Positions 1 to 8,799 of a stretch of DNA of 64,000 nt are shown here, piece by piece (positions within the stretch are counted from its first letter, which is position 1; every line of letters begins with the position of its first letter). The DNA lies in assembly GCA_965226475.1 (NCBI GenBank), contig CBDDDJ010000004.1, positions 186,001 through 250,000 of the forward strand, written 5' to 3'. Made by a program: the position numbers and the translations under genes. Below the pieces are notes generated by a model. That model saw nothing but the letters and a program-made list of their open reading frames with translations, searched no databases and was not told where the DNA came from. The DNA is from JASLMY01 sp965226475 (lineage in GTDB: Bacteria; Pseudomonadota; Alphaproteobacteria; GCA-2731375).

Positions 1-431
1 TCTGTGATGTCGAAGTCGACCAGGAAACGGGCCGGCTCGATATCCTGCGTTATACGGCGGTGCAGGATGTGGGCAGGGCCATCCACCCGAGCTATGTCGA
101 AGGCCAAATTCAGGGCGGCGTGGCCCAGGGGATCGGCTGGGCGCTGAACGAGGAATACATTTTCGATGATGCCGGGCGGTTGGAAAATCCCGGCTTTCTG
201 GACTACCGCATGGCCGTTGCCTCCGATCTGCCGATGATCGACGCGGTCGTCGTCGAAGTGCCCAACGATACCCATCCCCACGGTGTCAGAGGCGTCGGCG
301 AGGTGCCAATCGTGCCGCCAATGGCGGCGGTGGCGAATGCAATCAAGAGTGCGGTGGGGCTGCACCTGTGCGACCTGCCGATGTCGCCACCAAAGGTTCT
401 AGCGGCCCTGGATGAAGGGTCGCACGGGTAA
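1..431 (+). CDS. Xanthine dehydrogenase-family molybdopterin-binding subunit, C-terminal part
   Basis: This is the last ~142 codons of a large (CoxL/XdhB-like) subunit of a molybdenum hydroxylase; the reading frame enters at base 3. Visible family features are the segment QDVGRAIHP, the glycine-rich VEGQIQGGVAQGIGWAL that lines the molybdenum cofactor, and GVRGVGEVPIVPPMAAVANAI, which contains the GxGE glutamate that acts as active-site base in this family. These enzymes oxidise aldehydes, N-heterocycles or CO together with FAD and 2Fe-2S subunits, which must lie upstream of the window. The substrate cannot be told from this piece. Family assignment is firm. Confidence 0.9.
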   Translation, partial: CDVEVDQETGRLDILRYTAVQDVGRAIHPSYVEGQIQGGVAQGIGWALNEEYIFDDAGRLENPGFLDYRMAVASDLPMIDAVVVEVPNDTHPHGVRGVGEVPIVPPMAAVANAIKSAVGLHLCDLPMSPPKVLAALDEGSHG

Positions 432-625
432 TGGAGTCATTCCGCTGTCCGTAGAGTGCCGCTCCGCCCGCCTTGAACGATGATATCCATTGTGTCGCCA
501 GCGCTTCACGGCCGGGCGTATTGACCCTCGGGGATGAACGGGCCGTGGAAGCGAACCGAGTTGGCGAAGCGGGACGCATGCGAACCGTGTCCGCGTACCA
601 CCAGCCATGCAAGGAGGTGACAACC

Positions 626-1375
626 ATGCCGTTCTTCAAGAAGGGCGACGTCCGCATCCGTTACGAGGAGGTCGGTAGTGGCTTTCCGCTGCTGGTCACC
701 CCGGGCGGTGGCCTCAACTCTCGTATCGACAACTGGCCGAGCGCGGTCTTCAACGCGATGGACGTCTTCAAGAACGACTTCCGCTGCATCACGATGGATC
801 AGCGCAACGCCAACGGCGGCGAGAGTACGGGGCCGCTGGCCGTCGACGATCCGTGGGGCGGCTTCGCCGACGACCAGCTCGGGCTGATGGATCACCTGGG
901 CATCCGCGATTTCGCCTACATGGGATACTGTATCGGCGGCTGCTTCGCCGGAAGGCTTCTTGAACGAGCCCCCGAGCGTATCGTCGCCGCGGTATTCTGC
1001 CAGACCGTGGGGCATTGGCCGGAAGACCCCGATGTCATGTACCGGTCCGGCCGGGATGCGTGGGCCCCGGAGTTGCTCGCCCGACGGCCCGACCTGAGCC
1101 AAGACGCGATCGAGACGTACCTGCACAACCTGTACCGGGCGAACCCCGACTTTCTCTACAGCGTGTCGCGCGACGTGATCCGCGACTGTCGGGTGCCGAT
1201 TCTCGTGCTGCCGGACGACGTACCAGCACACCCGCGCCAGACATCGCTCGACGTTGCCTCGCTGGCGCCGAACGCCGAGATCACGGCCTTTCCATGGACG
1301 TCTCCACCCGACCTGAAGGAACGCACGATCAACCGTGCGCGCGGATTCATCCAGACGCACGGCGCCGCGCGGTAG
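626..1375 (+). CDS. Alpha/beta hydrolase with cysteine in the nucleophile elbow
   Basis: A 249-residue alpha/beta-hydrolase fold protein. The start is set by a strong Shine-Dalgarno AAGGAGGTG at 611-619, seven bases before the ATG; the open frame extends further upstream, but that part does not look like protein. Residues 30-36 (PGGGLNS) form the oxyanion-loop region. The elbow reads GYCIGG near residue 101, so the usual Gly-X-Ser-X-Gly serine is a cysteine, as in dienelactone hydrolases. A late Asp (LPDDVP) and C-terminal strands follow the fold. The usual C-terminal catalytic His is not obvious. It sits alone between the hydroxylase subunit and the cyclase gene. The substrate is unknown. 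Confidence 0.75.
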   Translation: MPFFKKGDVRIRYEEVGSGFPLLVTPGGGLNSRIDNWPSAVFNAMDVFKNDFRCITMDQRNANGGESTGPLAVDDPWGGFADDQLGLMDHLGIRDFAYMGYCIGGCFAGRLLERAPERIVAAVFCQTVGHWPEDPDVMYRSGRDAWAPELLARRPDLSQDAIETYLHNLYRANPDFLYSVSRDVIRDCRVPILVLPDDVPAHPRQTSLDVASLAPNAEITAFPWTSPPDLKERTINRARGFIQTHGAAR

Positions 1376-1726
1376 GGGTAGGGAGTCTTCGGCTGCCTGT
1401 TCGCCTCGCCGCGCGAGGATGGCGCTCGTATCCGTTGTCGTGCTTCGGGCCGCCGTTTTCGTATCCCTCATGTTTCGAATGGGTCAGCCCCAAAAAAATC
1501 AGCACCTCCTGATGTAGCGTCCGGACCTGGAGCACCTCCCGACGAACCATGGCGATTCCGGACCCGCATCGGATGTACGTCAATTGCTGGAGGCATGGTC
1601 CCCGTCAAAGCAACATGGCCTCCATGACTGGAGCCGAAGGCGGAGTCGGGCCGTGCCGCCGTTCAGTTGGCATGACGTCGTCCTGTGTTTCCTTGAGTGG
1701 GGACGTCCCTTCGCTACACTCACGCC
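1376..1726. other. Intergenic region upstream of the cyclase gene
   Basis: About 350 bases with no convincing gene. Two near-identical short blocks (AGCACCTCC followed by TGA or CGA) lie about 30 bases apart near 1502 and 1531. The only promoter-like sequence is at its very end. Confidence 0.5.
1693..1720 (+). promoter_or_regulatory. Possible sigma-70 promoter of the cyclase gene
   Basis: TTGAGT, 16 bases, then TACACT, ending seven bases before the ATG at 1727. No Shine-Dalgarno sequence precedes that ATG. If the promoter is real, the transcript would begin almost at the start codon and be leaderless. This is inferred from sequence only. Confidence 0.3.
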
Positions 1727-3007
1727 ATGACCGAGGGAACGCATCATAGGCTCGCGGCCATCGTTGCCGCTGACATCGTCGGCTACAGCCTCCTGGTCGG
1801 CACCGACGAAGCAGGGACGCTCGTGGCGATGCGGGCACTCCGCGCGGAACTCTGGAATCCGATGACGGAGGCCTATGGTGGCCGCCTTGTGGGCACGGCC
1901 GGAGACAGCCGGCTGGTCGAGTTCCCGAGTACCGTCGCGGCGGTGGAATGTTCGGTCGCCATTCAGAGGGCGATGGTCGAGCGCAACGCCGAAGTCCCCG
2001 AGGAGAGACGCATCCGGCTCCGGATCGGCGTCAACCTGGGCGATGTTGTCGTCGATGGCGACGACATCCTGGGTGACGGCGTGAATGTCGCCGCCCGCCT
2101 GGAGGGGGAAGCGGGCCCCGATGGTATCTGCGTCTCCGATGACGTAATGCGTCAGGTCCGTGGCCGATTAAATCTGGAGTTCCAGGACGGTGGCGAGCGG
2201 GATTTAAAGAACATCGCGACACCGGTCAGGGTTTGGCACTGGTCGGCGGTAGCTACGGTGGACCATGCTCATTCTAAACTTGCGTTACCGGATAAACCCT
2301 CCATCGCCGTCTTGCCTTTCGACAATATGTCCGGTGATCCCGAGCAGGAATATTTCTCCTATGGCATTACAGAGGACATAATAACTGCGCTATCGGTGTG
2401 CCGGTGGCTGTTTGTTACTGCCCGTAATTCTTCGTTTGTTTATCGAGGACAAGCTACCAACATCCAGGACATCGCTCGGGATCTGGGTGTTCGTTACATC
2501 CTTGAAGGCAGTGTTCGGAAGGCCGGAAATAGGGTTCGCATCACGGCTCAGCTGAGTGAGGCCGAAACCGGAAGCCACTTGTGGGCGCAAAGATATGACA
2601 GAGAGCTGGAGGACGTGTTCTCCGTTCAAGACGAAATCGCGGCGAGCATCACGGGTGCCCTCATGCCAGAGATCGCCACGGCGGAAGTGGAACGCTCGTT
2701 TCGTAAGCCGCCAGAGAATTTGAACGCCTGGGATTACGTCAAGCAGGGGTGCCGTTACATGTGGCGAGCAACGGAGGAAAACAGTGTAAAGGCCCAGCAT
2801 CTGTTTCGACAGGCTATCGAACTCGCTCCGGAAGATGCCATGGCTTATGGCGATCTAGCGTTCTGCATTTCGTTTGATATGGCGAACCGGTGGAACCGGC
2901 CTGTCGCGGAATCGCGAGCGGCAGCCCACGATTTGGCGCGAAAGGCGGTTGAGCTCGATGACCGTGACGCATGGGCTAATGCTGTCTTAGAGTCCGACTC
3001 GAAATGA
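1727..3007 (+). pseudogene. Adenylate/guanylate cyclase-TolB-like-TPR protein, 3' end removed by an IS5-family insertion
   Basis: The N-terminal ~170 residues are a class III nucleotide cyclase domain: RLAAIVAADIVGYS carries the first metal Asp, GTAGDSRLVEF the central loop and GDGVNVAARLE the C-terminal core. Residues ~186-310 match the TolB/FlgO-like region common in these proteins (PSIAVLPFDNMSGDPEQEYF, VRYILEGSVRKAG, LWAQRYDRELEDVFSVQDEI). Tetratricopeptide repeats start near 345. Family members usually run to about 550-600 residues; this one stops at 426. Its last five codons and stop lie inside the inverted repeat of the inserted element, so native sequence ends at about 2989. The start chosen is the ATG giving MTEGTHHRLAAIV, the usual family beginning. 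The TPR remainder does not resume beyond the insertion, so material was also deleted. Activity of the remaining cyclase domain is possible. Confidence 0.8.
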
Positions 3008-3921
3008 ATCGAGTGTTTTCAGGCTCTTGCGAGACGGCGCGTGAGGAGTTGGATGCTGGCGAGGAAGATCCAGGCCTCGGCGGTCTCGATGGCCGTCTCG
3101 AAGTCCTTGGCCAGCCGCCGGTTTCGATTGAGCCAGGCGAGCGTGCGCTCGACGACCCATCGGCGGGGCAGGAGTTGGAAGCCCTTCACGCCCGCGGGAC
3201 GGTTGACGATCTCCAGCGACCAGCGGCCGATCCGCTTCAGTGCGCCCTCGAGCTTGGGCCCGGCATAGGCGCCGTCGGCGAAGACGTGGCGCAGGCGGGG
3301 AAAGTGGCGGGGGATGGCGGCGAACACCGCCGGCGCGCCGTCGCGGTCCTGGATCTCGGCGCCGTGGACCACGACCGCGACCAGCAGGCCGCCGGTGTCG
3401 GTGAGGATGTGACGCTTGCGGCCCTTGACTTTCTTTCCGGCGTCGAAGCCCCGGATACCGCCGCTTTCCGTGGTTTTTACGCTCTGACTGTCGATGATAC
3501 CGGCCGACGGGCCGGCCGCGCGGCCCTCGGCCTCGCGCGCCGCGACCAGCAGTTGCCGGTTGACCTCGGACCAGGTGCCGTCGTCCCGCCAGAGATAAAA
3601 GTAGCGCTGCACCGTCGAGCGTGGCGGGAAGTCCCGGGGCAGCATGCGCCATGGACAGCCGCTACGCAGTAGGTAGAGGATCGCGTTCACCACCTCGCGC
3701 AATGCCGTCGTCCGAGGCCGTCCCAGCGCTTTGGCGCGAGGCAGCAACGGCTCCAGCACCTTCCATTCTCCATCCGTCAGGTCGCTTGCGTAGCGCAGCA
3801 GGTCGCGTTCATACTTCGGGCGAGTGATTTTGGTCCACATGTTGTGTCTCCCTGGTTGCTAAATACAAACAGTGAATCACAACTGACTGAAATCACTCAA
3901 CTCTTTTCGGGCCAGACACTC
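2990..3921 (-). mobile_element. IS5-family insertion sequence
   Basis: A ~930-base element with one transposase gene reading leftward. Its ends form imperfect inverted repeats: the inner core CGAAATGAATCGAGTGTTTT (from 3000, continuing CAG to 3022) pairs with the reverse complement of 3887-3909 at 19 of 23 positions. Both ends begin GAGT if extended outward to about 2990 and 3921. I found no clear target duplication, consistent with loss of flanking DNA on the right. Confidence 0.75.
3019..3840 (-). CDS. IS5-family transposase
   Basis: 273 residues, full length for the IS1031/IS427-like branch of the IS5 family. The N-terminal region (DLTDGEWKVLEPLLP, RPRTTALREVVNAILYLLRSGCPWRMLP) is the DUF4096-type DNA-binding part. 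The DDE catalytic core follows: IIDSQSVKTTESGG with the first Asp, HVFADGAYAG with the second, and WVVERTLAWLNRNRRLAKDFE with the Glu. It is intact with no frameshift, so it could be functional. It moves the element that truncated the cyclase gene. Confidence 0.92.
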   Translation of the reverse strand: MWTKITRPKYERDLLRYASDLTDGEWKVLEPLLPRAKALGRPRTTALREVVNAILYLLRSGCPWRMLPRDFPPRSTVQRYFYLWRDDGTWSEVNRQLLVAAREAEGRAAGPSAGIIDSQSVKTTESGGIRGFDAGKKVKGRKRHILTDTGGLLVAVVVHGAEIQDRDGAPAVFAAIPRHFPRLRHVFADGAYAGPKLEGALKRIGRWSLEIVNRPAGVKGFQLLPRRWVVERTLAWLNRNRRLAKDFETAIETAEAWIFLASIQLLTRRLARA

Positions 3922-4020
3922 AGAGGGACGGGCCACCATGTTCGCATCGCCCACACTCGGCCCGCCCACTACGGCGGCCAGGTTCGCACCGGGTTGCGTC
4001 ACTCGATCCCTTCCAACGAG
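3922..4020. other. Short spacer between two insertion sequences
   Basis: About 100 bases of unrecognised sequence between the IS5-family and IS3-family elements. It does not encode the missing TPR part of the cyclase protein. Confidence 0.4.
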
Positions 4021-4082
4021 TTGGACCCTGCTGACGAAAGTGGAGACGTCCTGCGATAGGATTTTGATCGCGGGAGGTGCAA

Positions 4083-4379
4083 ATGTCGAAGCAGAATGGG
4101 AACAAGGGCCGGCGGTTTGATCGGGCCTTCAAGGAAGAAGCCGTCCGTCTTTTACAGACGAGCGGGCGCAGGCAGCGGCAGATGGCAGGAGATCTTGGGA
4201 ACAGCGTCAGCGCGCTCGGCCGCTGGGTCACGGAATTGCGTGAGGAGGATTTGCTTTCCGGTCCGCATGAGGATGCAGCGAAGGAGATTACCCGCCGACG
4301 CCGAGAGCGTGATCTGGCCCGTCAGGAACGTGATCTGCTAAAAAAAGCGCTGGCCTTCTTCGCCAGGGAAAGTCGATGA
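4083..4379 (+). CDS. IS3-family transposase OrfA
   Basis: 98 residues. The start is the ATG preceded by GGGAGG at 4072-4077; a GTG six bases upstream is less well placed. The N-terminal half is a helix-turn-helix (FDRAFKEEAVRLL to SALGRWVTELR), and the C-terminal half a charged leucine-zipper-like helix (RERDLARQERDLLKKALAFF) that mediates multimerisation in IS3 OrfA proteins. Its 3' end overlaps orfB by four bases (ATGA), the normal arrangement for -1 frameshift production of the OrfAB transposase. Confidence 0.9.
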   Translation: MSKQNGNKGRRFDRAFKEEAVRLLQTSGRRQRQMAGDLGNSVSALGRWVTELREEDLLSGPHEDAAKEITRRRRERDLARQERDLLKKALAFFARESR

Positions 4380-5248
4380 GGTTCCGGTTCATCGACGCGG
4401 AGAGGGCCGGGTTGGCGATGCCGATATTCCGCCTGTGCAGACTGCTGCAGGTCAGCGTCTCAGGCTTCCACGCTTGGCGCAATCGCGGCCCAAGCCAGCG
4501 ACAGCTCGATGACATGGTTCTACTCGCCCATGTCCGGGCAGCCTTTCGGCGCAGCCGCGAGAGCTACGGTGCAGAGCGGGTCCATCACGAGCTTGCCGAG
4601 AATGGGATCGAGGTTGGACGCCATGGGGTGGCTCGGCTGATGCGGGGAAATGGGTTGTCTCCAAAACGGAAACAGAAGTTCAAAAAGACGACGGACAGCC
4701 AGCACAACAAGGCCGTCGCATTGAACCTTCTCGACCAGAACTTCTCCGCCGAGGCAGCCAACGAGAAATGGGCTGCCGACATCAGCTATATCTGGACGGC
4801 ACAGGGCTGGCTGTACCTGGCCGTCATGCTCGACCTCTACTCCCGGCGCGTCATCGGCTGGGCCGTGGGCGCTCGCATGACCAGCGACCTGCCGCTCAGG
4901 GCGCTTAACCGTGCTATCGGGCTGCGCCAACCTGGCGCCGGTGTGATCCACCAAAGCGATCGGGGAAGCCAGTCCTGCTCAGACGCATACCAGGCGCGCC
5001 TCGGTGAACTCGGTTTCCTCGCCTCAATGAGCGGTAAGGGAAATTGCTATGATAACGCCGTCGTCGAGACCTTCTTCAAAACCATCAAGTCAGAACTGAT
5101 CTGGAGGACTGTGTTCATGTCAAGAAGCCAAGCTGAAACTGCCATGGCCGGATACATCGATGGGTTCTATAATCCAGTCCGTCGGCACTCGACGCTGGAC
5201 TTCACAAGCCCCGTCAAATTCGAGGCGGAAGCAATCCAAACGGTGTAG
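4376..5248 (+). CDS. IS3-family transposase OrfB, DDE integrase-like
   Basis: 290 residues with an N-terminal HTH_21-type segment (RESYGAERVHHELAENGIEVGRH) and an rve integrase core. The three acidic residues are visible in KWAADISYIW, IHQSDRGSQ and NCYDNAVVETFFKTIKSEL. The C-terminal YNPVRRHSTLDFTSPVKFE is typical of the family. It is intact and overlaps orfA by ATGA. Together with intact ends, this suggests a potentially active copy. Confidence 0.93.
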   Translation: MRFRFIDAERAGLAMPIFRLCRLLQVSVSGFHAWRNRGPSQRQLDDMVLLAHVRAAFRRSRESYGAERVHHELAENGIEVGRHGVARLMRGNGLSPKRKQKFKKTTDSQHNKAVALNLLDQNFSAEAANEKWAADISYIWTAQGWLYLAVMLDLYSRRVIGWAVGARMTSDLPLRALNRAIGLRQPGAGVIHQSDRGSQSCSDAYQARLGELGFLASMSGKGNCYDNAVVETFFKTIKSELIWRTVFMSRSQAETAMAGYIDGFYNPVRRHSTLDFTSPVKFEAEAIQTV

Positions 5249-5329
5249 GGCGCCTCCACTTTTCCTGGATGGGTCCAAAGTGCCAAGTTGGAAGAGTGAA
5301 CTTTTCACAGGCAAACCGGAGGGTCCGAG

Positions 5330-5497
5330 ATGAAAACTAACAAAACGATCGTCATCGCGGATACGGCGAAAAGGGTGTTTCAACTGTATTGGGTCGACAT
5401 GGAGACGGGCGAGATCATGGGTTTGAAGCTGACGCGGGAGAAGTTCCTGGAGCGCTTTGCCAATCGCGCGCCGTGCTTGATCGGCATGGAGGCGTGA
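5330..5497 (+). pseudogene. IS110-family transposase fragment
   Basis: 55 codons starting MKTNKTIVIADTAKRVFQLY and running through METGEIMGLKLTREKFLERF to CLIGMEA. This is the start of the DEDD RuvC-like domain of IS110/IS1111-type transposases, which normally continue for about 340 residues. The family resemblance ends at GGCGTG, where a TGA is created by the junction with unrelated sequence. The IS3-family element lies just upstream, so the locus was broken during successive insertions. Confidence 0.75.
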
Positions 5498-5571
5498 GCC
5501 GTCCCACATCACACAGGCGGACTTCACCTGACACCAGATTCTGCACCAACGTATCTCGCTGAGTGATCGGC

Positions 5572-5961
5572 CTATTTGATTTTGAGGGCCGTGTTGAGCA
5601 ATTCGGCACAGGCCTCGGCCACATTGTTGTCCGGCTTCGCCCCGCCGGGGAAGGTTGCCCAGCCGGCTTCCATCAGATGGCTGTCGCGTTGCCACGAGTC
5701 GACCGCGGCGAATTTAGCGACCATACCATTTTCGGCATTGACCGCCTCCTCGAATTTTGCGGCGCAAATCGGGGCCAGAGCCTGGACCATTGCTGTTTTG
5801 GCCGCCATTTCGGCGTTTTCAGCGGCAGTGCTACCGAGAAGCCATCCGCCCCAAGAGAAGCCGATGACCAAGGTGCCGACCACACCCACCGCTAACCCTT
5901 GAAAGAGACGTGTCGGAGAATTTCCATCAACATATGGAGATAAAAATGCAGGCGTTTTCAT
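5572..5961 (-). CDS. Small membrane-anchored hypothetical protein
   Basis: 129 residues, not recognised by function. The ATG giving MKTPAFLSPYVDG is preferred because AGAGGA lies about ten bases upstream; an ATG six codons earlier lacks such a site. One hydrophobic segment at roughly residues 17-45 (LFQGLAVGVVGTLVIGFSWGG) suggests an inner-membrane anchor. It is followed by a charged soluble part with one cysteine in APICAAKFEEA and another in EACAELLN. It sits stranded between an IS110 scrap and an IS630 element. Its composition looks protein-like and it has a good ribosome-binding site, so it is probably a real gene. Confidence 0.6.
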   Translation of the reverse strand: MKTPAFLSPYVDGNSPTRLFQGLAVGVVGTLVIGFSWGGWLLGSTAAENAEMAAKTAMVQALAPICAAKFEEAVNAENGMVAKFAAVDSWQRDSHLMEAGWATFPGGAKPDNNVAEACAELLNTALKIK

Positions 5962-6065
5962 GGGCTTATCCTCTTCCATACCAAGAGCGGAATGTTCCGC
6001 CCGACCACGCTCACAATAGCACGCTTATCCCATTCTTGCTAGGCGGTGTGTCGCTAACTGTCGCT

Positions 6066-7233
6066 AATACCAGCCGTCGGAATTTGAGACTCGTTTGAGA
6101 ATTGGCGTTTTGTTCATGGATGTGATTCTCTCAACCGATTGATTCGGTTAGGAGAATCCAGATGACATTGGCAATTACGCGGAACGATTTGTCTTCGGAC
6201 GAGATGCGGCTCGAGGCGCGCCGCAGTAAGGACAGCCGTGTCTCTTGGCGCCTTCTGGCGCTTGCCGAGGTTCTCGATGGTCGCAGCCGGGCCGAGGCCG
6301 CGCGAACCGGATGCGTTCAGCGCCAGACACTCCGGGACTGGGTGTGCCTCTACAACGCCGAGGGCATCGCGGGGCTTCGCGATCGACCGCGTTCGGGGCG
6401 ACGCGCCCGGCTGTCGGCGGCTCATCTGGCGGCGTTGTCGGCCGTGGTGGAGGCGGGGCCGGATGTGGCTGTTCACGGCGTGGTGCGGTGGCGCTGTGTC
6501 GACCTTTGCGAACAGGTCAAGTCTCGCTTCGATGTCGAGCTTTCCGAGCGCCAAATGGGCCGGATCTTGAACCAGCGGAAGTTCACCCGCCTCACGGTGC
6601 GCGCCCAACACCCGAAAGCCGACGAGGCGGCGCAGACGGCTTTCAAAAAAACTTCACCGAGATCGTGACCGAGGCACTACCCGCCGAGGCCCGAGGCAAA
6701 CCCCTGGAGATCTGGTTCCAGGATGAGGCGAGAGTAGGGCAAAAGGGCACATTGACACGGAGGCCCGCATCGGCTCGCGCCCGCGAGGGGCCCGCGATAC
6801 CCGCTACGAGTGGGCCTACATCTTCGGAGCCGCCTGCCCCGAACGCGCCGTCGGCGCGGCCCTGGTGATGCCCCACGCCAACACCGAGGCGATGAACCTG
6901 CATCTCCAAGTCATCAGCGGCGCCGTCACCGCGGGTGCCCATTGCGCTCTGGTGATCGACGGCGCCGGCTGGCACATCAGCTCGGCGCTCGACGTGCCGG
7001 ACAACATCACCTTGATCCGCTTGCCGCCCTATGCACCAGAACTCAACCCGATCGAGAACATCTGGGAATACCTGCGAAAGAACAATCTCGCACTCCGAAT
7101 CCATGACGACTACGACGACATCGTCGAGGCCTGCTGCAAGGCCTGGAACGATCTCGTCGCCATGCCGGAACAGCTCGCATCGATCACCAGACGAGCCTGG
7201 GCAAAAGTCTGATTAATTCTGTCGGTTGGTATA
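6066..7233 (+). mobile_element. IS630-family insertion sequence, transposase decayed
   Basis: Terminal inverted repeats TACCAGCCGTCGGAATT at 6068-6084 and TACCAACCGACAGAATT (reverse complement of 7215-7231) match at 14 of 17 positions. Each end abuts a TA dinucleotide, the target site used by IS630/Tc1-mariner elements. The length of about 1.17 kb is normal for the family. Confidence 0.82.
6162..7212 (+). pseudogene. IS630-family transposase, two reading-frame breaks
   Basis: The start has a good RBS (TTAGGAG). The first frame gives the double helix-turn-helix region (AEAARTGCVQRQTLRDWVCLYNAEGIAGL) through AFKK at 6650. The next frame gives NFTEIVTEALPAEARGKPLEIWFQDEARVGQKGTLTR with the first catalytic Asp. 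A third stretch gives DTRYEWAYIFGAACPERAVGAALVM, VIDGAGWH with the second Asp, and LPPYAPELNPIENIWEYLR with the final acidic residue. The first break is at a run of seven A (6645-6651), where a -1 slip restores the family consensus. The second, near 6750, looks like a simple one-base loss at TGGGCC. The second break makes the gene nonfunctional as read. Confidence 0.85.
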
Positions 7234-7308
7234 ACACGCGATATGTCCGGTTTATGTACCAGATGATCTGTCCGGTTTTAGAGCGCCTCCAAGCCATGGA
7301 GGGAGGCG

Positions 7309-8057
7309 ATGCGTTGGACGGAGCAGGTACAGGGACTGAGATTGATGAAGTTCGAGGAGGTCTACGGGCGCACCCATCGGGGTGGCTTGAACCAGGCGGA
7401 GGCGGCGGAGGTTCTGGGTGTCTCGGAGCGCACCTTCCGGCGCTGGCGCGACCGCTACGAGGCGGAGGGAGCCGACGGTCTCTACGACCGCCGCCTGGGC
7501 CGGGTCTCGGCGCGGCGCGCGCCGGTGGACGAGCTGGCACGGGTGCTGGAGTTGTTTGACACCCGCTACTGGGACTTCACGGCCAAGCACTTCCACGAGA
7601 AACTGGTGGCCGATCACGGCTTCAAGCGCAGCTACAACTGGCTGCGGCTGAGCTTGCAAGCCCATGGGCGCAGGCGCGCGGCGCACCGGCGCAAGCGGCC
7701 GCGCCGTGCCCTGCCCGGCATGATGCTGCATCAGGACGGCTCGATCCACGAGTGAGTCCCCGGTCGATGGTGGGACCTGATCGTCACCATGGACGATGCG
7801 ACCAGCGATATCTACTCGGTCTTCTTCGTCGCCGAAGAGGGCACCATGTCGAGCTTCCAGGGGGTGTCCGAGGCGATCCGGGCCAAGGGCCTGTTCTGCT
7901 CGCTCTACGCCGACCGCGCCAGCCACTACTGGAACACGCCCGAGGCCGGCGGCAAGGTGGGCAAGGACACCCCGACCCAGGTCGGCCGCGCCCTGGCGCA
8001 GCTCGGCATCGAGTTGATCCCAGCCTACTCGCCCGAGGCAAGGGGGCGCTCGGAATT
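7309..8057 (+). pseudogene. ISNCY-family transposase, internal stop and 3' truncation
   Basis: It begins MRWTEQVQGLRLMKFEEVYG with a GGAGGGAGG ribosome-binding site and has a helix-turn-helix (LNQAEAAEVLGVSERTFRRW). The integrase core starts at MMLHQDGSIHE. There the expected Trp codon is TGA (7753-7755), a single-base nonsense change, and the same frame continues VPGRWWDLIVTMDDATSDIYS to IPAYSPEARGRSE. At about 8057 the frame runs into sequence from an istB gene, so the C-terminal third, including the last catalytic acidic residue, is missing. Confidence 0.8.
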
Positions 8058-8717
8058 GAGCAGTTTCTGAATGCCCAGATCGTGCTGCGCAACAACCGCC
8101 GTCTCCAGACCGCCATGCGCTCCTCGCGGCTGCCTGCGGTGAAGACGCTGGACCAGTTCGACTTCGCCTTACAGCCCAGCATCAAGCGCGAGCAGATCGA
8201 GAGCCTGCACGAGCTCGGCTTCCTGGACCGGGGGGAGAACGTGATCCTGTTCGGCCCGCCCGGCGTCGGGAAGACGCACTTGGCCATTAGCCTGGCGATC
8301 GCGGCGGCCGAAGCCGGCCGACGCGTCTATTACGGCACGCTCGCGGAGCTGATCGAATCCCTCACCCAGGCCAAGGCCGCCGGCAACCTGTCCCGGCGGC
8401 TGCGCGTGCTCACCCACCCAGCCCTGCTGGTGGTCGACGAGTTCGGCTACCTCCCGGTCAATCAGGACGGCGCCGTGCTGTTTTTCCAGCTCATCAACGC
8501 CCGCCACGAGAAGGCGTCGACGGTGCTGACCTCGAACAAGGGCTTCGAGGATTGGGGCGGCGTGCTCGGCGACGAAGTCATGGCGGCGGCTCTCATAGAC
8601 CATCTCGTGCACCATTGCCACATCGTCAACATCCGAGGGAACTCCTACCGGATGAGGGATCATCAGACCCCGCTGCAGGCCGGCTCGGATCGCCGCCGCA
8701 AGAGGGGGGCGTCGTGA
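8058..8717 (+). pseudogene. istB: IS21-family helper ATPase IstB, 5' truncated
   Basis: About 220 codons of the IstB AAA+ ATPase that helps IS21 transposition. The Walker A motif GPPGVGKTH and Walker B motif LLVVDEFGYLP are intact, followed by TVLTSNKGFEDWGGVLGDEVMAAALIDHLVHHCHIV. The N-terminal ~35-40 residues are missing because the gene is joined to the broken ISNCY transposase. No istA is present and no own start is evident. It is a remnant of an IS21 element lost by deletion. Confidence 0.82.
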
Positions 8718-8799
8718 TCGCCAGCCAAAACGGTGAGTCGGACCCGATTTCCTTGGACACAGAATTGGCTTAATCGAAGTGTCCAAGGAGGACCGGAAC

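Larger units (their letters stand above)
4021..5278 (+). mobile_element. IS3-family insertion sequence, about 1.26 kb, complete
   Basis: Ends are inverted repeats: the left begins TTGGACCC and continues GAAAGTGGAGACGTCC; the right end, reverse-complemented, begins TTGGACCC and continues GAAAAGTGGAGGCGCC. Inside are the usual overlapping orfA and orfB. No certain target duplication is visible. Confidence 0.88.
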
